Assembly: GCA_030429605.1 (NCBI GenBank)
Contig: JAUIEV010000001.1
Location: forward strand, 1-64,000
Source of the DNA: Chlamydiia bacterium
GTDB lineage: Bacteria > Chlamydiota > Chlamydiia > Chlamydiales > Simkaniaceae
DNA: 64,000 nt
Direction: 5' to 3'
Position numbers and translations under genes: made by a program. Each line of letters opens with the position of its first letter. The stretch's first letter is position 1. Shown here piece by piece: positions 32,576-41,915 of this stretch. Below the pieces are notes generated by a model. It made no database searches. It saw only the letters and a list, made by a program, of their open reading frames with translations, and was not told where the DNA came from.

Positions 32576-35500
32576 TTAAAAGGATTTTCGCACAGTCAAG
32601 AGCACTTGGCTTGCTGTATAGCTTCTTCCATATTCTCCTGAGTAGCCAAGCGAAAGCTCAAATGCCTTGTTACTTTCGTAGCCAACAATGAATTGCGGAG
32701 CAAAGAGATGGTCATCAGTTGTCAATGCTTCAACAGTAAATGTTGAATCGATACCCACAAATGACGTCGTAACGTCTCCTGCATGAAATACATGTCTGTA
32801 CACATATCCAAGCGCTTCACGAATATAAAATACACCATGCTCTTGAAGAAAGAACTGTGCTGCTCGAAGAGAAGGCGCTATGCGCCCCATAGATGCAAAC
32901 TGCTTTTCTTGCTCTACATTCAAAATTCCAGCTCCATCTTCAGTATAGCCACTCATCCATACCATTGCATAGTCAAGCCCAAGATACGGCTCGATTGTTC
33001 CAAAATGCACAGGCATTCTATAGCCAATACCAAGATGAGGTGTCAATTGCCATCCATTCCTTTTGGCAGTTGCGTCTGTATCACCAAGCAGTGTGTTCAC
33101 CGTTCTTGATTGATCAATGGTTGAGTATCCACCCCATATATTCATATCTAATGCCACTTCACTTGGCTCGTACACACCATAGAGTGATGCGAGATACGAG
33201 TTCATACGAGCATCGCCACCATCTTCTTCCTGCACAATTCGGGAATATGCATATGCACCATTCACACCCGCTTTTCCACGCTCAAACTCTCTGTCATACC
33301 CAACAATACCGCCTCCTGAATGTATTGAAAAGGCCGGATTTTGCTGCGTTGCATGCTCATTGGCAAAAAACCCAAACGGCATTGCATAGATCCCATTTTT
33401 GTCTTTTCCCGTCTCTTCAAAAGGGACCGGCATTCCTTGCGCAGCATACAGTGGCTGCCTAAACGAAGTATACCTGGTAAAAGAAACAGGAGCATTCCCA
33501 CCTTCCGTGACAAATCCACCCTGCATTCTCCCCTGTATGACATCGACAAATGCATCACCAAGTGATAGGAGAGCAAAAGGCATGGCAGCGTTTCTCGCAG
33601 GAGAAATTGCATCAAGCGTTGTCTTCAATTCAGCCTCAGGAAGCGCTGCAAGATCAGAAAGAAATGAACTGTATATGCTATTGCCTGCAAGTTCATTGAG
33701 GTACTCTGCAACGTGCAACTCATTTCCTGTTAAACCGGAGAGTGACAAAGTTGTTTCTCCAGAAATGATAGAACCTAAAAAAAGCATAATTGAGGTATCG
33801 CTATACTCAATAGTGAGCTCAAGACCTCCAATAGTCTCTGCAAAAGATCCAAAGGTCCCTGCTACAGACGAGGCGGTTAAAATCGTGTATTCAGTCCCCG
33901 GAATATATGTTCCCGACTGTTCAACAATACTCAGTGTTGACCCCGTAATATCTGCACTTCCTGAGACGTCAACAAGAGACGTTTCCGTTGGAGAAAGCTC
34001 TATTTCGAGTGTATCATCTGCACCAAGTGTTAAATCTCCATCTATGGTGAGTGTTCCTATCGAGTTTCCTGGTCGAACCGTTCCTCCATTTCCAACGACA
34101 TTTCCTGTCACGGTCCCAACACCACCGAGGGTTCCCGTTAAAGAGACATCACTTGTAATACTTCCATTCACGTTCAACCGTCCTGCAAGTATTTGTGTTG
34201 CTCCGCTATAGGTTGAGTCTTCAGAGAATGTTACCGTTCCATTTCCCAACAAGGCCACAGTCCCTGTTCCATCCATCACGCCGCTGTAGGTTCCACTGCC
34301 TGATTCCTCAAAAATGATCCCTGCATTATTCGTGATATCCCCCTGAAGTGCAGCAAGACTTCCTCGAAGGGCTCCTGCTGAAACAGTTGTTCCTCCGCTA
34401 TAGGTGTTTTCCCCAGAGAGTGTCACTGTCCCTGCACCCGTTTTCACAACAGCACCTGTGCCAGTAATGTCTCCGGAAAGTGTTGCATTCGTTCCTTGTG
34501 CAATCGACAATATCCCGTTGTTTGTGATGTTTCCGGGAAGATTGGCCGTCGTTCCTTCAAGCGTTCCTGCATCAATCGTGATACCACCTGAAAAATCGTT
34601 CGTACCACTCAGTGTAAGACTTCCAGCCCCCAATTTTTGAAAGCTTCCGGTTCCTGTCATGTCATTTGAAAACGTTGCACTACCTGCAGCTTGCGTTAGC
34701 GCAAGTGAACCACTATTTGTTATGGTCCCTGCATTTGCCAAAACAGTCGGCGTTGAGCTCAGAGTACCCGCTGAAATTTGTGTATTTCCGCTGTGTGTTA
34801 CAGCTGTTTCTATCGTAAGCGTCCCACTTCCAGATTTAATCAGTGTCCCTGTTCCGGATGTTGCTCCTTGTAGCGTGAGATTTCCCGAAGCATTCGAAAC
34901 ATTGATCGTTGCATTTCCCGTCAGTGGGAATGCATTTGTAATAGTATCATCTCCGGCTCCGGCAAATTCAAACGCTGCATTTGTAATACTCACAGAGCCA
35001 TCAGGAAGTCCTGTGCTTGGCGTCGCACAGGTGAGCGTCCCTCCAGATATTGCTGTATCGGCTGTAGCACCGGAATTGTTGCCCGAAAGCGTGACAGTAC
35101 CTGTTCCCTGTTTTTCAAGGCCACCTGTTCCACTTATCACTCCAACATACGTTCCATTCGTATCTTGGTCAAAAAGAAGCGTACTCTCTGTCAATGTAAT
35201 ATCACCCGGCAATGTTCCGGTTGTCACGGAAAGCGTTCCTCCACCAGCGAACGCTGTGCCTCCAGTATAGATATTTGCTCCAGACAATGTGTACTCAATC
35301 GTATCATTTGCAGTCATAATGCTGAGAGAACCATCTCCTGTCACATCTGTAGAGAGGGTCGATGAACTACTGACACTAATGACTAGCTCCGATGTTCCTG
35401 TTTGAAATTCCCCTGATCCTGTTGGTGCTGTTACACTTAAGTTTTCTTCCATTTGAATTGTTCCGTTATTCACGAGAGCAGTTCCAACCCCGAGCGGATC

Positions 35501-37846
35501 TCCATTCACATCAACGACTATTGTTCCTCCACTATTGACAGTGGTTGTGCCACTATACGCATTCGAGGCTTGGATCGAGAGCGTTGCTCCATCTGCAACG
35601 GTGACATTTCCTGCCCCATTTATACTCCCTCCAACTGAAATTGTACTTGAACCGGTCGCAAAAGTCAGTGTATGTCCATCTGTATCGATCGTTCCGGTAC
35701 CGCTATATATGCCAATTTCCTGGTCACTGCCTAGCTGAAGCGTGTCTGCATTTGATATCGTGGCACCAGAAAACCCCTCTCCATCAGGTGTATTTAAGAC
35801 AACAATTCCTGTAAGAGGTGGAATGGTAAGCGTTTCTGAAAAGGTGCTTGCTCCTGTCAATGCAAGTGTTCCTCCACCTGCCATCGTGATCCCTTCATCC
35901 CCGGAAAGTGCCCCAGAGAGTGTCACGGTTTCACCGGGTGAAACTGAAACACTGAGCGACGTACTTCCGTTATTCACGATGCCTGCACTAATGTTTGCTC
36001 CATCTTCTGTAATGGTAAATACCTGGTTGCTCCCAGCAAAAGAAATGGATGACGTCGTTCCTATACTCTCCTCATCCGCAATGGTAAAATTTCCAACTGG
36101 AATAGTTGTTGCTCCGGAATATGTGTTTGTTCCCGTCAAGGAGAGTGCGGCACCCCCTGTAAAATCAACACCACCCGTTCCAGAAATATCTCCGCTTAAT
36201 GTAACGGTACTTCCTCCGTAATCAATAACATTATTTCCACCGGTCAACACAATATCTGTGTCAAGGGTCATTGGAGCCGTGATTTCTAATGTCCCATTTG
36301 AAAGATTCAATGGAAGAGACGCAGGAAGGTTGTTATTTTGTGAAATACTGAGCGTACCTTCTTCAATAGTAGTACTTCCTTTGTACGTATTGCTTGTTCC
36401 TGAGAGGGTCAGCGTTCCGCTTCCTTGCTTGACGAGTCCTCCTCCTGACATACCGCCTGGCGAATCATCTCCAGCTATGTCTGTGAGCTCAAGGGGCGTT
36501 CCGATGTTAACAGTGAGCGTCCCTCCTTGCATGATAAAGATTTCATTTCCAAAAGCTTGACCACTATCAGCACCCCCTCCTCCAGTACCGGCTACTACAC
36601 TATTTCCAGTGAATTCAATTCCATCTTGTAATTCGGCCTCTCCTCCTTGCATGATAAAAAGGGCACCACCGAGACCAGCGCCGCCACCGCCGCCGCCGCC
36701 ATTTCCGATGCCAGCACCGCCACCCCAACCAGCATCTCCTCCAGCACTTACTCCAGCAGTATTGGTTGTCCCTCCACTTCCACCACCTGCACCAAATCCA
36801 CCGTCGCCTCCATCTCCACCGACGTCATTTTGCCCAAACGCTCCAGAGCCACCACCTCCAAAGAGTCCACCGTCCCCTCCATGTCCTCCCGTTACGTAAC
36901 CGCCGCCGCCGCCGCCGCCGCCGCCGGCAGTGCCTCCAGCACCACCGTATCCTCCGTTAAAATTAGCTAGAATCCCAGCACCGCCTCCGCCACCTCCAGC
37001 TCCAAAGCTACCATCTCCCCCAGCGCCTCCATTTTCAATATTGTTCCCATCTCCTCCACCGCCGCCGGCACCACCATTTGTACCAGCACTACCTGGATTT
37101 CCTCCTATAGCTCCACCGATACCTCCATCCGCTCCGGCAAAGTTATCTCCACCGGCTGCCCCTGCTTGACCTACTGGCTCTTCCCCCATCTCAGCAGCAC
37201 TTCCTCCACCAGAGCCACCTCCATAGGTATCAATTGCTCCACCATCAAAGAAAAGCCCGCCTCCACCAGCTCCACCGTACGCAAGACCAGAACCTCCACT
37301 TCCACCGAGACCTCCACCTCCACCTCCCATTTCAAATGACGGAGGAAATGGAGCGCCATTCCCTCCTATGGCCTCGCACGAGGTAAACGAAACATCAGAG
37401 AGAATCACTTTGGCTCCATCCGCAACAAAGACACCACCACCAAGGCCTGCTCCTCCACCGCCTCCATTTGAACCGGCTCCGCCGAGCGCTCTTGCGGCTT
37501 GGATAGTCAGGTTTTGTATTGTAATCGTTCCGCCGCTTGGCGCTCCTGTTGTGTCACCCCCAACAAAAAAACCGCGAATAGCTCCATTGTTATTAAGCGT
37601 TTTATCCCCGCCGTCGATTGTGTATGAGAGGCCTTGGTATACAAATGCGTCATTGATATTGAGAGGATGTATATACGCCGGGGGAGGACCATTATAGGTA
37701 AGGTTACCAGTGAGTGTAATCGTGTCCCCTTCTTCTGCTTGAATAATTGCATTATTCAGCTCCAAGTAGGTTGCGACATTTTGATCAGCTCCGTGAAGGA
37801 GCGTACCGGAAAAGCAAACGAGAGCAAAAAAAGTGCATTTTTTCAT
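32576..37846 (-). CDS. Giant glycine-rich autotransporter with PATR repeats
   Basis: A 1756-aa type V secreted surface protein. It has a signal peptide (MKKCTFFALVCFSGTLLHGA), a short leading passenger region, a glycine-rich block (about residues 120-430, runs such as GGAGGGGGDG), then many autotransporter-associated beta-strand repeats of the form GxGTVTLSGxNTYSGGTT (about residues 470-1320), a linker, and a C-terminal barrel of about 280 residues ending LLTVRKSF with the terminal phenylalanine. The repeats predict a long parallel beta-helix. It is not a typical chlamydial Pmp, since the GGAI/FxxN repeats are not evident. GAGG lies before the ATG. A sulfotransferase gene follows 12 bases later. 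Confidence 0.9.
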   Translation of the reverse strand: MKKCTFFALVCFSGTLLHGADQNVATYLELNNAIIQAEEGDTITLTGNLTYNGPPPAYIHPLNINDAFVYQGLSYTIDGGDKTLNNNGAIRGFFVGGDTTGAPSGGTITIQNLTIQAARALGGAGSNGGGGGAGLGGGVFVADGAKVILSDVSFTSCEAIGGNGAPFPPSFEMGGGGGGLGGSGGSGLAYGGAGGGGLFFDGGAIDTYGGGSGGGSAAEMGEEPVGQAGAAGGDNFAGADGGIGGAIGGNPGSAGTNGGAGGGGGDGNNIENGGAGGDGSFGAGGGGGGAGILANFNGGYGGAGGTAGGGGGGGGGYVTGGHGGDGGLFGGGGSGAFGQNDVGGDGGDGGFGAGGGSGGTTNTAGVSAGGDAGWGGGAGIGNGGGGGGGAGLGGALFIMQGGEAELQDGIEFTGNSVVAGTGGGGADSGQAFGNEIFIMQGGTLTVNIGTPLELTDIAGDDSPGGMSGGGLVKQGSGTLTLSGTSNTYKGSTTIEEGTLSISQNNNLPASLPLNLSNGTLEITAPMTLDTDIVLTGGNNVIDYGGSTVTLSGDISGTGGVDFTGGAALSLTGTNTYSGATTIPVGNFTIADEESIGTTSSISFAGSNQVFTITEDGANISAGIVNNGSTSLSVSVSPGETVTLSGALSGDEGITMAGGGTLALTGASTFSETLTIPPLTGIVVLNTPDGEGFSGATISNADTLQLGSDQEIGIYSGTGTIDTDGHTLTFATGSSTISVGGSINGAGNVTVADGATLSIQASNAYSGTTTVNSGGTIVVDVNGDPLGVGTALVNNGTIQMEENLSVTAPTGSGEFQTGTSELVISVSSSSTLSTDVTGDGSLSIMTANDTIEYTLSGANIYTGGTAFAGGGTLSVTTGTLPGDITLTESTLLFDQDTNGTYVGVISGTGGLEKQGTGTVTLSGNNSGATADTAISGGTLTCATPSTGLPDGSVSITNAAFEFAGAGDDTITNAFPLTGNATINVSNASGNLTLQGATSGTGTLIKSGSGTLTIETAVTHSGNTQISAGTLSSTPTVLANAGTITNSGSLALTQAAGSATFSNDMTGTGSFQKLGAGSLTLSGTNDFSGGITIDAGTLEGTTANLPGNITNNGILSIAQGTNATLSGDITGTGAVVKTGAGTVTLSGENTYSGGTTVSAGALRGSLAALQGDITNNAGIIFEESGSGTYSGVMDGTGTVALLGNGTVTFSEDSTYSGATQILAGRLNVNGSITSDVSLTGTLGGVGTVTGNVVGNGGTVRPGNSIGTLTIDGDLTLGADDTLEIELSPTETSLVDVSGSADITGSTLSIVEQSGTYIPGTEYTILTASSVAGTFGSFAETIGGLELTIEYSDTSIMLFLGSIISGETTLSLSGLTGNELHVAEYLNELAGNSIYSSFLSDLAALPEAELKTTLDAISPARNAAMPFALLSLGDAFVDVIQGRMQGGFVTEGGNAPVSFTRYTSFRQPLYAAQGMPVPFEETGKDKNGIYAMPFGFFANEHATQQNPAFSIHSGGGIVGYDREFERGKAGVNGAYAYSRIVQEEDGGDARMNSYLASLYGVYEPSEVALDMNIWGGYSTIDQSRTVNTLLGDTDATAKRNGWQLTPHLGIGYRMPVHFGTIEPYLGLDYAMVWMSGYTEDGAGILNVEQEKQFASMGRIAPSLRAAQFFLQEHGVFYIREALGYVYRHVFHAGDVTTSFVGIDSTFTVEALTTDDHLFAPQFIVGYESNKAFELSLGYSGEYGRSYTASQVLLTVRKSF
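36901..36926. repeat. GGC/GCC triplet tract in the autotransporter gene
   Basis: About nine tandem CCG-type triplets encode a polyglycine run in the autotransporter. A shorter run lies near 36682-36702. Slippage here would change the length of the glycine block without breaking the frame. Confidence 0.8.
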
Positions 37847-38057
37847 TAAAAAACCTCACACAGTATTTAAGGGAAGGGTGACAAATTTTTTTTTATAAAT
37901 CGAGATAAAATTGTAGAGAATATCAACCGGCATAATAAACTTTTTAAAAAAAACGCAAATCGCTTATTTTAAACAGCTTGCAATAGAATCTAACAGTACA
38001 CTTTTAAAACCATACATGGTATACTCTTCAGCAATTATACGCTGAGGAGTTTAGAAA

Positions 38058-39911
38058 ATGGCTATTGCACGAGTCGAGCTGCAGGCAATCCCTGTTCTGC
38101 GCACGCTTCAAACACTTGAAGAGGCTCCTAGACGGATTGAAAAGCGTGGTCATGCACAGGTAAAGCATCCATTGAATAATGGTGACTGGACGATCTACTT
38201 CTTGTCCGAGGCAATGGAAGCTCTGTGGAATAAACACGCCCAGCTTTGCTGCTTTCCCGAAGCGGCTATCGAACGGGTTCTTTTTCCTGACAGGGTGTCC
38301 CGTATCGTTTGTGCTCATCCTAAGTACACTCGTTTTGTAGATATTTCAAAAACGACAAATCGGATAGCGCGAATTCTTCTCTTGACTCAAGCAGCATGGA
38401 AACTGCATCGTCTGCATATGTCAGGTGCATGTCATAATAACCTGACACCAAGTACTCTTCTTGAAATTGATGGAGCAGTTTTTTTTACCGATCCGCAACA
38501 AGACACGCATATGAAAAGCTCTCGTGGCCATTCACCAAAAAAAATTATAGGCAGCAGGCTCGGTCTCACACTGTCTTCTGAAGAGCTCCAAGCAAATGAT
38601 GTCTACAGCTTGCGCCTTATTGCAGCAAGCTTGCTGTGCCCTGAACCTCATTTGATTCGCAAAAAAGGCGTTCCAAACAGGGAAGTCCTGTCACACCTTC
38701 GCCCTGAACCGGTAAAATCACACACATCGCAGGCTCTCGATTCTCTGCTCTATTCAGCCGAAGCATCGAAAGCACGGGACACGGCAGCACACTTTTTCCA
38801 TGAGCTGTTCACTGCTCTTCCCGAAGCAGCGCGAGAAACACTTTTTCGAAAAGGTTTTTTTATTGAGCCCTTGCCGCCAAGACTCCCTTCTCTCGGTCCA
38901 AAAATGATCGACAGCACGCTCCAAGAGATGTCTCTTCCTTCCCTCATCCTCTCCGCATCATGGGAAAAAGAGACGTCTGTTGCTACACTCTCTATTCCAG
39001 GAGAACACGCTCGTCATCTTGTGAAGAAAAAATGTAGCTTGCGAGAGTGTGAAGTACAAGTACTTATGGATGCTTTACATATTGCTCCTCAAACGTACCG
39101 CATTTTTCCTCCTCTTTTAACCGGAGGATATATTGTTATGGAAAGAATGAGGCTTTCCGGTGAAGATTTTACCCGAAAAAACACCTCAAAACTCCGAGCC
39201 CTACTTATTGGCATCAAAGTAGCTGGCCTTGTAGCAAAAATGAATAGAGCAGGTTTTTTACATCTCGACATCAAGCCAGATAACATCGTTGTCACTCCGG
39301 ATAAGAAAGATCCATCCGGTCTTTCTGATAGAGTTCGCCTCATTGATTTTTCGAGTTCATCACATGTGTGGACGACCATGTCCCTTTCTCCAGAAAGAGC
39401 TGAGTATATAATGCGAAGGAAAACCCCTCCAAAAAAAATCCTCATCGAGGATGAAGTCTATGCATTGGCACTCTTGATCCTTACAATGATCACAAAAACC
39501 CGAGCGCTGATCCCAGTAGATCTCGACAGAAGAAATGTCAAAGCGATCCATGCATTTCGAATCAGTACATCGAGCGTTTCCTCTTTTTTTAACAAACATA
39601 TGCTCGATGCATTTTCTGACGAAAGAGGAAGCTCTCCTCTTCCTGATGCCTTAGCCGCCACGCTCCCAGAAGCTTTATGGGGAGCCGTAAACCCAGAAGG
39701 GTATCTTTACGAAACGTCTGAAACTTTTTTTCGCTCTTTGAGCTCTCTCCTCCCTCCATTGTGGCAACGCTCCATCATCGAGGATGTCTATCCAGAACTT
39801 CTCTCTGGTGCAATGCCCACGGATGCAAGTGCAAGCAGCAGTAGCTCACGTGAGGCACCTGAAGGTGCTGGCAGCTTTAGCGCTACACAAACGGAATCGT
39901 TGACTGAGTAA
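38058..39911 (+). CDS. Tandem pseudokinase-kinase, Ser/Thr kinase-like
   Basis: A 617-aa protein with two kinase-like lobes. The second has the catalytic loop HLDIKPDNIVV (residues 402-412), a metal motif IDFSS (Asp present, Gly replaced by Ser; DFS at 430-432), an SPER segment in place of APE and a DEVYALALLIL helix. The first, around residues 105-190, repeats the pattern in decayed form: LHRLHMSGACHNNLTPSTLL (the catalytic Asp is replaced), FFTDPQ for DFG, SSEE, and NDVYSLRLIAASLL. So a pseudokinase precedes a probably active kinase. The C-terminus is a Ser/Ala-rich disordered tail (DASASSSSSREAPEG) of the type found in secreted effectors. A GAGGAG site precedes the ATG. There is no membrane segment. 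Confidence 0.8.
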   Translation: MAIARVELQAIPVLRTLQTLEEAPRRIEKRGHAQVKHPLNNGDWTIYFLSEAMEALWNKHAQLCCFPEAAIERVLFPDRVSRIVCAHPKYTRFVDISKTTNRIARILLLTQAAWKLHRLHMSGACHNNLTPSTLLEIDGAVFFTDPQQDTHMKSSRGHSPKKIIGSRLGLTLSSEELQANDVYSLRLIAASLLCPEPHLIRKKGVPNREVLSHLRPEPVKSHTSQALDSLLYSAEASKARDTAAHFFHELFTALPEAARETLFRKGFFIEPLPPRLPSLGPKMIDSTLQEMSLPSLILSASWEKETSVATLSIPGEHARHLVKKKCSLRECEVQVLMDALHIAPQTYRIFPPLLTGGYIVMERMRLSGEDFTRKNTSKLRALLIGIKVAGLVAKMNRAGFLHLDIKPDNIVVTPDKKDPSGLSDRVRLIDFSSSSHVWTTMSLSPERAEYIMRRKTPPKKILIEDEVYALALLILTMITKTRALIPVDLDRRNVKAIHAFRISTSSVSSFFNKHMLDAFSDERGSSPLPDALAATLPEALWGAVNPEGYLYETSETFFRSLSSLLPPLWQRSIIEDVYPELLSGAMPTDASASSSSSREAPEGAGSFSATQTESLTE

Positions 39912-39979
39912 AAGAGCTTGACTCTTTGCAAAAAAGAAACCACAGCATACTCTTTTCTCCAAAGAACAACGAGCACTCT

Positions 39980-41860
39980 ATGTGTGGAATTTTTGGCTAC
40001 ATTTCAAAGCAACAAAACGTAACACCTGAGGTAAAGCATCGCTTTGCTACGTGTATAAAGAAGCTTCATCACCGCGGTCCGGATCATCAGAGTATCTCGT
40101 CTCCCTCGCCTTCGGTTTTGATGGGGCATACTCGCCTCGCTCTCATTGATCTTTCAGCAGATGCGAACCAACCTTTTGTAGAGCAAACAGGTCGATACAC
40201 GCTTGTGTTTAACGGCGAGATCTATAATTACCTCGAGCTAAAAAATGAGCTCAAAGAATTAGGATATACTTTCACCACAACGTCTGACACAGAAGTCCTT
40301 CTCACAGCATACAGGGCGTGGGGAGATGCGTGTCAAAAAAAATTCAATGGCATGTGGGCATTTGCGATCTGGGATGCAAAAAAACACACCCTTTTTCTCT
40401 CACGAGATCGGTATGGGATAAAGCCGCTCTACATCTACAACGATGAAACAATGCTTGCCTTCTCTTCTGAGATTGCTCCCCTCGCGATGCTTCTCGGTGA
40501 AACAATGCAGATTGATGAGCGCGCTGTGTACACGCAATTAACGCGGGGCGAACGTGCAGAAAATATTCGTCCAACGATCATTCAAGGTGTGGAAAAAGTA
40601 CTTCCTGGTGAATGCATAACATTCTCACACGGGCATATCGCAACGCAAAAATGGTGGAGAACACTCGATCACCTTCCGGAGCTTCCCAAAGATGACGCAT
40701 CGTGTATTGCACAGTTCCAAACGCTCTTTGAAGATGCGTGCCGATTGCGGATGCGAGCGGATGTTCCTCTCGGTGCAGCATTGAGCGGCGGCCTTGACTC
40801 TTCAAGTGTTGTAGCACAGGTTGCAACCAAGTTTGGAACCGGAGCGCTGACAGCATTTATTGCTGATTTTCCGGATACTGCCCAAGATGAAACCCATTTT
40901 GCAACAGCATTAGCCGATTACCACAAAGTCCCCTATCAAAAAATCACCCTGACAGCAGAAGACGCCTTTACCTCACTCTCTTCAGTCATTCAAGCATGTG
41001 AAGAGGGCTTTGAACTTCCTACAGGCCCCTACCTGTTGTATGAACGATATAAACAAAATGGAATAAAGATTTCTCTTGATGGCCATGGGGCAGATGAACT
41101 CTTTGGAGGCTACATAAGTTACCCTCTTCTCGCACTTGGGAAAAAGGCTCGTTCACTCTCTTTTCGAGACTGGGGAGAGAGCCTCAGAGTTCTTCAAGGA
41201 ATGACACGTGGTGGTGTTTTGGCATATGGCGCACACACGTTTTCCCAAAAATGCCGCTCTGTTTTGAAACGTTCTCCTCGAGGAATCCATGCACTGTCCA
41301 AAGGAATGACACCCTATGTGCCAGTTTTTCAAGAGGGAGACATTTCACATTTAAACCCTATTGAACAACAGCTTTTTACAGATTTTCACTACAACACCCT
41401 CCCGGCAATTTTGCGTCGATTTGACCGATGTTCTATGGCACATGGAGTTGAAGTTCGCTCTCCTTTTCTCGATTATCGCATGGTGAGTTTCGCGCATGCA
41501 TTACCCCTCTCTTATAAATTGAATGGAGGTTTCTCAAAATATATTGTTCGAAAAGCAATGAAACCAATGCTTCCCAACACCATTCGTTTACGAAAGAAAA
41601 AGCTCGGATTTACAAACCCGTCAACAAGCTGGTTTGCAAGCCCAGAACTCAAAACGTTCATGCTTGATACAGCAGACTCACTTGTATGTACACACTCTCC
41701 TCTTTTCGACGGAAAAAGCATTCGTTCAGACATTGAATATCTATACAAAGTCAACGACATGCGACGAGTACAAACATATTGGCCTTACATACACATGACA
41801 TCGCTTATCAAGTACTATTCTTCACTCAAAGAAAACGTGCAGCACAGTTTTTTCACTTGA
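39980..41860 (+). CDS. asnB: Glutamine-hydrolysing asparagine synthetase
   Basis: A 626-aa class II amidotransferase. The start at 39980 exposes the catalytic cysteine (MCGIFGYISK). The N-terminal domain carries LHHRGPDHQ, VFNGEIYNYLELKNEL and SDTEVLL. The synthetase domain carries the PP-loop ALSGGLDSSSVVA and ISLDGHGADELFGGY. Asparagine is made from aspartate, glutamine and ATP. The gene begins a run with two glycosyltransferases, spaced 55 and 12 bases. AsnB homologues are often recruited in surface-polysaccharide clusters to amidate sugars, so a role in glycan amidation is as likely as amino-acid supply. Confidence 0.93.
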   Translation: MCGIFGYISKQQNVTPEVKHRFATCIKKLHHRGPDHQSISSPSPSVLMGHTRLALIDLSADANQPFVEQTGRYTLVFNGEIYNYLELKNELKELGYTFTTTSDTEVLLTAYRAWGDACQKKFNGMWAFAIWDAKKHTLFLSRDRYGIKPLYIYNDETMLAFSSEIAPLAMLLGETMQIDERAVYTQLTRGERAENIRPTIIQGVEKVLPGECITFSHGHIATQKWWRTLDHLPELPKDDASCIAQFQTLFEDACRLRMRADVPLGAALSGGLDSSSVVAQVATKFGTGALTAFIADFPDTAQDETHFATALADYHKVPYQKITLTAEDAFTSLSSVIQACEEGFELPTGPYLLYERYKQNGIKISLDGHGADELFGGYISYPLLALGKKARSLSFRDWGESLRVLQGMTRGGVLAYGAHTFSQKCRSVLKRSPRGIHALSKGMTPYVPVFQEGDISHLNPIEQQLFTDFHYNTLPAILRRFDRCSMAHGVEVRSPFLDYRMVSFAHALPLSYKLNGGFSKYIVRKAMKPMLPNTIRLRKKKLGFTNPSTSWFASPELKTFMLDTADSLVCTHSPLFDGKSIRSDIEYLYKVNDMRRVQTYWPYIHMTSLIKYYSSLKENVQHSFFT

Positions 41861-41915
41861 AAAACTATTCTTTGATAGAAAGAATACGTGCCTTCAATTC
41901 TACTTGGATGCTTCT

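Noticed and set aside
36901-36927. Tandem repeats considered as a CRISPR-like or regulatory array
   Set aside because: They are in-frame glycine codons of the autotransporter, with no spacers and no cas genes.
33399-37169. Long plus-strand open frames opposite the autotransporter gene
   Set aside because: They are mirror images of a repetitive, glycine-rich coding sequence whose complement is stop-poor; they lack ribosome binding sites and encode low-complexity Pro/Ser/Val peptides.
37847-38057. Specific promoter elements between the autotransporter and kinase genes
   Set aside because: The region is very A+T rich with several -10-like words (such as TATACT near 38029), but no -35 element at proper spacing could be chosen with confidence.
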